Source: Rhynchopus euleeides
Taxonomy: Eukaryota > Euglenozoa > Diplonemea > Diplonemida > Diplonemidae
NCBI GenBank assembly: GCA_963210315.1
Contig: OY723244.1
Span: 2,294,001-2,358,000 of the forward strand
DNA: 64,000 bases
Direction of reading: 5' to 3'
Of this stretch, positions 59,240 through 64,000 are shown one piece after another. Under the pieces are notes generated by a model. That model was not told where the DNA came from. It saw only the letters and a list, made by a program, of their open reading frames with translations, and ran no database searches. Numbering within the stretch: the first letter of the stretch is position 1; each line of letters begins with the position of its first letter. The position numbers were made by a program, and so were the translations under genes.

Positions 59240-60901
59240 ATGTCTGCGAGGGGCGGGAAGAAGGAGAGGTGCGTGACGCCCCCCGCAGCGGAGCCGGGCA
59301 CTCCCCCACAGAGCGCGTCGAAGCGGCGTCGCGTCACGGCCTGCCCGGTGCAATCGCCTGCGACCCCGGGTGCTGTGGGTGGGTCCCTGGAGGGGGGCAT
59401 TGCGGCGGAGGGGGGCCCAGTCGTGGAGAAGGTGCTCGCCACCAACCCCACAGAGCCCGCAGGTGTCGAACCCAGCAGCAAGAGTATGGCACACACAATG
59501 CAAGGAACAGGTTTCGTGTGTGTTTCCGTGTGTGGAAGCGTGCAATTCGAGTTTCATCGCAACTGTTGTGGCTGGGAAGTAGAGGTTGCCTTCTGATAGT
59601 TCTTCCGCAGCCCAACTGTGGGAACTGTGATTTTGTTTGCAAGCTTGCGACCCGACAGCCATCTCGACACCTCACCTCCTCCCAACCACCCCCACCACAG
59701 GCACGGACGGCCCCACCGTGGATGTGACTGTGCGTCATGCCGGGACCGGTGACAGCTGTGTCGTCGGTGTTCCGGAAGGCGGGACCGTGGTCGGGCTGAA
59801 GGTGGATGCGCTCAACGAGATGTTTCCGGGTTCTATCAACAACGCAGCCCGTGCTGAGAACATGGCAGCACACATCGAAGGGTGTGAGGAGGAGCTGGAC
59901 GATGCACAGCTCGTTGCCACACGGGTCTGGAGGACGGGGGTGCTGTCAAGCTCGTCCCACGCTGGCCCATCGTCAAGGCTCCCGCTGTCTACTCATCGAC
60001 GCATGGCGAGGAGGTATACCGCATCACACTGTCGAGGTGTGGGAAGCTGTGTGCTGTGAGTTACTTCAGTTTCGACTCCCACAACGGACACATCACTGTG
60101 TTTGACACCAGCACCGCTGCTTTGGTGGCGGACTTAGCACACGGCAACAAGACTATTACTCACACAGTATTCTCTGTGTGTGCGACGTGGTTGGCAACGT
60201 GTTCTACTGACGGCACGATCCGCGTGTGGCTGATATCAACTTGGGAGGAGGTGTGCATGCTGGACCACAACCTGGACAACAGCAACACCAAGGCGTACAC
60301 GCTGGGCCTCAAAAGCATGGTGCTCAGTGTCGCGTGGACACACTGCGGACGTCTCGTGTCCGGAGACCAGACAGGCACAGTGCGTGTGTGGGACTTGAAG
60401 GGCACACCGAGCGCCACAGTGCTGGAGGGTCACACCGATGCTGTTCGCAGCATTGCTGTGTCGGGCACGAGGATCTTCAGCGGGTCAGATGACGGTAGCA
60501 TCCGTGTGTGGGACATCAGCACCCTCACACACACACACACCCTAGATGACCACACTCACTCGGTCGCCAGCATCGCCCTGACTCAGGACGAGCAGCACCT
60601 GGTGTCGTCCTCTTACGACGAGTCACTCAAGGTGTGGTGCACAACCTCCCTCAGCTGCCTGCTTACTGTGCAACTGGACGACGATCCCACCTCACTTGCT
60701 GTGTCACAACCAGGTGATGTTGTTGTGGTGGTGACTCCTTCCAGTTCCACCGCCACACTGTACCGCCTCAGCACAGGTGAGTGTGTGGGGAGGGTGGACT
60801 CACAGGGGTATGGTGTTGCACTCAGCCTCTGCGGGAGGTGGGTCTTCACGCCAACGAACAACACAGTCTCTGTGTGTGCTGTGTCTTCCGTTTCACCCTG
60901 A
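59240..60901 (+). pseudogene. Ubiquitin-like/WD40 protein, copy 4, with extra first exon; one-base frameshift
   Basis: Exon 1 (59240-59483) encodes MSARGGKKERCVTPPAAEPG and a basic patch SKRRR, a likely nuclear signal. The donor is AAGA|GTATGG; the acceptor CCACCACAG|GCACGG at 59701 joins in phase (A|GC = Ser) to the ubiquitin-like region. At about 59921 one base is missing relative to the paralogues (GTTGCC-ACACGGG against GTTGCCGACACGGG), which breaks the frame. The propeller is otherwise open to the stop at 60901 (blades IRVWLIST, VRVWDLKG, IRVWDIST, LKVWCTTSL). A fresh loss, or a sequencing error, would both fit. Confidence 0.75.
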
Positions 60902-60947
60902 GTGCAGTGTCAGACCCTGTTTCCCTGCCTTCGTGTTGTGATGTTGT

Positions 60948-61061
60948 GCGTTCGTGTGGGACTTGGCTCAGAAGTGCAGAGAAGGGAGTCAAGGTGAACC
61001 ACCTCACAAACTTGCTGCAAAGTGACACAGTTTGACACACAGTGGCACACAGCGAAGGGCC
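60948..61061. mobile_element. MITE-like element, GGGCCTTCGCT family
   Basis: It contains GAACCACCTCACAAACTTGC, TGACACAGTTTGACACACAG and the end CAGCGAAGGGCCCCAC, as in the copy at 48498. Confidence 0.45.
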
Positions 61062-61072
61062 CCACCGTGTTG

Positions 61073-61196
61073 CTTCCTTGCCTCGCAACACATCACCGTT
61101 GCTCTATCTCATGCGTTTTCATCTGAGATGAGAAGAGGGCAGAAGGACTGACGCAGCGCTCTCTCTGCAGACTGCCCCACACCCCCTCCCCCCCCT
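61073..61196 (+). repeat. R9 dispersed repeat
   Basis: TTGCCTCGCAACACATCACC, CATCTGAGATGAGAAGAGGG and CTCTCTGCAGACTGCCCC, as at 22979. Confidence 0.7.
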
Positions 61197-61251
61197 CACT
61201 CGGCTCCCCTCTCCACCCTTGCAATGCACACCTGAGACCAGTGCTGATTCA

Positions 61252-61332
61252 CAGGGGCCCTTCGCTGCCAGGTTGTCTCCCCTTATGTGAGGGCGGCTCA
61301 CCTCACTGCACTTCTGACCTAAGGCCCTCATC
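61252..61332. mobile_element. MITE-like element, GGGCCTTCGCT family
   Basis: GGGGCCCTTCGCTGCC at the left, an inner GTGAGGGCGGCTCACCTCAC and a degenerate right end ACCTAAGGCCC. Confidence 0.4.
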
Positions 61333-62028
61333 GTGTTTCCAGCAGACCGCCACACCCACACCAGCATCGTGACGAGCCTTGCCCCCTCCCCTCTCCTCAG
61401 CCCCCTCCTCCACAGGGTGTTGTTTGTTTTGTCCCAGCCACATGTCACAGATCGCACGGAGGCCTCCCTGTGGCCTGCAGAAGTTGCAGAATTGTTCCAG
61501 GCAAGGTGCACAAATAGTCTTGGCGTTCGGTAAACTGGTTCTGTCTCAGGCGGGTGGTGAAGGGGTGGATGGGGAGCGGGAGACGGATACACCAGGGAAG
61601 TCAGAGACGGATAGAACAGTGGTTTCCCAGTCGGCACCAGGGGAACCTGGTAATGGAACAGGACCAGAGCCTGACGGAACCGGGGTGTGGGGGGCCACCC
61701 ATAATTTCGAGGAAATCCTGGTGTCACCCTGAAAACGCGGGGAGGCCCCCCCATTGCGCCTCATCAGGTGTGAGCCGACTCGATGCACGTCACCTTGGGG
61801 TTGCAGTGTGTCATCAGGCGAAGACCGGTGCCTTCTTCAGCAGGCACTTGAGCATCGCGTACAGTCCCGCCAGACCCACGATGATGTAGGTGCATCCTGG
61901 ACGCACCCTTCCATTGTCCAACTCTACATCGAGCTATACCACCCAGCTCTGCCTGTGGCAGGGGCGTGGCTCCCTGAGGGACTCACATCCCCGCATACCA
62001 TGGGATTTTGATTGTGATTTTCTGTGTG
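61333..62028. other. Intergenic stretch
   Basis: Short open frames only; no motif is recognised. Confidence 0.4.
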
Positions 62029-62141
62029 GGGGTCTTCGCTCCGGGGTGATCGTCAGTGCATTTTGGTGCCAGCAAAATCCCCTGTTGAATTGGCTCAAAA
62101 CTGACGAAGATTGACGAAGGATAACGACCAGCGAAGACCCC
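62029..62141. mobile_element. MITE, GGGGTCTTCGCT family, with target duplication
   Basis: 113 bp with inverted ends GGGGTCTTCGCT and AGCGAAGACCCC, flanked by CTGTGTG on both sides. This is the best-preserved copy and defines the family. Confidence 0.7.
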
Positions 62142-62420
62142 CTGTGTGTGCAGTAGATAGATCGAAAAGGTCCACTGCAACACTTGGTGTCCAGTGCGTT
62201 TCCCACCCCCTGACCCTCGGCCTTACGTGACCCTATGTGACCTCATGTGACCTTAATGTGTGGTATACTGGGCAAGACGTTAAACTACCTGGGAGGCTTC
62301 CCCAGACCATGACGGGTGCTTGCACCAGGAGTTTGAAACAGCCACTCATGCCTTGCTCCGTGCCTTGCCACGCCCAGTCAGCCATAGCAGGGGCTGGTGG
62401 TGACTTTTTACCTGGGAAAA

Positions 62421-62479
62421 GCGTAGCGACCGTGCTTCCTTCTTCCTTAATGATGCGTTGACGCTTCCACCACCCTAGC
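62421..62479 (-). repeat. R2 repeat, short copy with target duplication
   Basis: The minus strand reads GCTAGGGTGGTGGAAGCGTC, then AACGCATCATTAAGGAAGAA and GGTCGCTACGC. TACCTGGGAAAA flanks it on both sides, so it inserted as a 5'-truncated copy, as SINEs do. Confidence 0.75.
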
Positions 62480-62742
62480 TACCTGGGAAAAATGGTTATG
62501 GTTTTGGGTCACATAAGGTCACTTGAGGTGAACCCAAATAGCCGAGAAATCCTGAAAGAACGTTATCTCCGTATTCATTGTCAAACGCCGCGGGAACGTA
62601 CATCTACAAGCCCGCCCCCGTCGCGTATCCCCGCTCACTGGATTTGCTCCCATCCCCACCGTCACACACCGCCACATCCTCCAGGAAGGCTTTGCAGTGT
62701 GCTTCTGCGTGCACGGGAGAGCGATACAAATCCAACAGAGCC

Positions 62743-63975
62743 ATGTATGTGACTGTCCGTCATCGTGAGACCGGGGACAGCTGTGTCGTCGGTGTTCCGG
62801 AAGGCGGGACCGTGGTCGGGCTGAAGGCGGATGCGCTCAACGATATGTTTCCGGGTTCTATCAACGCAGACCGCGAGGCTGCATGCGTGGCAGCACACAT
62901 CGAAGGGTGTGCAGAGGAGCTGGACGATGAAGAGCGCGTTGCCGACACGGGTCTGGAGGACGGGGGTGCTGTCAAGCTCGTCCCACGCTGGCCCATCGTC
63001 AAGGCTCCCGCTGTCTACAGCACTGAGCATGGCAATCAGATGTACTGCATCACACTGTCGAGGTGTGGGACGCTGTGTGCGGTGGGTTACGGCAAAGGGC
63101 ACATCACTGTGTTTGACACCATCACCGCTGATGTGGTGGAGAACTTAGCACACGGCAGCAAAGCTATTGCTTGCACCCCCTTCTCTGTCTGCGGGATGTG
63201 GTTGGCGACGTGCTCTCACGAGACCATCTGCGTGTGGCTGACCTCAACCTGGGAGCAGGTGTGCATCCTGGACTACAACAGCAAGGTCTACAGTGCAGCG
63301 TGGACACACTGCGGACGTCTTGTGTCCGGAGACGACAGCGGCGCAGTGCGTGTGTGGGACTTGAAGGGCACACCGAGCGCCACAGTGCTGGAGGGTCACA
63401 GCGATGCAGTTCAAAGCATTGCTGTGTCGAGCACGAGGATCTTCAGCGGGTCACATGACAAGACCATCCGTGTGTGGGACATCAGCACCCTCACACACAC
63501 ACACACCCTGAATGGGCACATGTATTGGGTGACCGGCCTCGCCCTGACTCAGGACAAGCATCACCTGGTGTCGTGCTCTCCTTTTGACCAGTCACTCAAG
63601 GTGTGGTGCACAACCACCCTCAGCTGCCTGCGTACTGTTCAACTGGGCTCCTTTGCCTCCTCACTTGCTGTGTCACAGTCAGGTCATGTTGTTGCGGTGT
63701 CGGGCCATTTCAGCACGAAGCTGCACTGCCTCAGCACAGGTGTGTATCTGGGGGAGGTGGACCGAATGGGTGATGGTGTTGCCCTCAGCGTCTGCGGGAG
63801 GTGGCTCTTTACACCAGTGAACAGTGTTTCCGTCTCTGTGTGTTCTGTGCCTTCTGTCTCCTCACCCCCTCACCCACTCGCAACGTCCGTCCGAGGAGAG
63901 AGAATAGAACACGAGACTCTTCCCCAACCCGCCACAACCACGAGAAAGACGGTTGCCTCCTGCTTGGTTTCCTGA
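62743..63975 (+). CDS. Ubiquitin-like/WD40 protein, copy 5
   Basis: 410 residues from the ATG at 62743 (MYVTVRHRETGDSCVVGVPE). The frame is open upstream to 62578 without another ATG. The ubiquitin-like part is complete and the propeller has blades CVWLTSTW, VRVWDLKG, IRVWDISTL and LKVWCTTTL. It diverges from copies 1-2 in the last two blades and has a longer C-terminal tail (PPHPLATSVRGERIEHETL...) in place of the SSVSP end. It is intact. Confidence 0.85.
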   Translation: MYVTVRHRETGDSCVVGVPEGGTVVGLKADALNDMFPGSINADREAACVAAHIEGCAEELDDEERVADTGLEDGGAVKLVPRWPIVKAPAVYSTEHGNQMYCITLSRCGTLCAVGYGKGHITVFDTITADVVENLAHGSKAIACTPFSVCGMWLATCSHETICVWLTSTWEQVCILDYNSKVYSAAWTHCGRLVSGDDSGAVRVWDLKGTPSATVLEGHSDAVQSIAVSSTRIFSGSHDKTIRVWDISTLTHTHTLNGHMYWVTGLALTQDKHHLVSCSPFDQSLKVWCTTTLSCLRTVQLGSFASSLAVSQSGHVVAVSGHFSTKLHCLSTGVYLGEVDRMGDGVALSVCGRWLFTPVNSVSVSVCSVPSVSSPPHPLATSVRGERIEHETLPQPATTTRKTVASCLVS

Positions 63976-64000
63976 TGAATTTGCGACAGATATACCTTGT

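Noticed and set aside
61379..61732. 117-codon frame between WD40 copies 4 and 5
   Set aside because: No motif and overlapping frames on the other strand; not supported.

Overview
This window is nuclear DNA from a single-celled eukaryote. Several genes contain GT-AG introns with matching phases (SMP-C2 gene, VID27 gene, Rab GDI gene, one WD40 gene). A Rab GDP-dissociation inhibitor and a VID27-type protein are eukaryote-specific, and no operons or bacterial ribosome sites are seen. Coding DNA is GC-rich, and gaps are full of poly-C, CA and CAC tracts. Two retroelements have the order gag - tyrosine recombinase - reverse transcriptase/RNase H, the layout known from the VIPER/TATE elements of kinetoplastids. 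A euglenozoan (for example a diplonemid) is therefore my best guess, but it is only an inference.

Layout. 2.2-6.8 kb: a 1443-residue protein made of a duplicated SMP-C2 module with an N-terminal lipid-anchor motif. 9.9-12.1 kb: a DUF4116 repeat protein with a ubiquitin-like N-terminus. 12.3-13.5 kb: a small-RNA-like repeat split by a decayed piggyBac. 14.3-15.4 kb: a long-inverted-repeat element. 15.6-22.1 kb: a VID27 gene whose second intron (3.9 kb) holds a minisatellite-bearing repeat. 23.6-28.5 kb: a pogo-like DNA transposon with TA target duplication that carries a Ulp1-type protease region in frame with its DDE transposase. 29.5-33.3 and 39.0-43.2 kb: two tyrosine-recombinase retroelements. 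34.5-38.8 kb: an inverted, longer copy of the intron's minisatellite element. 43.5-44.3 kb: a 186-bp AT/palindrome-rich satellite. 45.3-47.9 kb: a hAT transposase. 49.0-50.7 kb: a Rab GDI gene. 52-53.4 kb: a second, broken hAT. 54.6-64 kb: five paralogous ubiquitin-like/WD40 genes in tandem, two of them broken.

The most unusual theme is a set of short dispersed repeats (here called R1-R4). Each has a start rich in short palindromes, a shared core resembling GGAAGCGTCAACGCA, and an end in a run of Ts. The tyrosine-recombinase elements and the minisatellite elements end exactly at this core, always in the same orientation and after the octamer AGGGTCCT. The core contains the inverted repeat GCGT-CA-ACGC. 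This looks like a site-preferring retroelement system living in a family of small-RNA-like genes. In both retroelements the recombinase frame follows the gag frame after a single TGA in the same context, and the RT frame lies at -1.

Limits: all family assignments are by eye from motifs, repeat boundaries come from reading alignments by hand, and no database search was possible.
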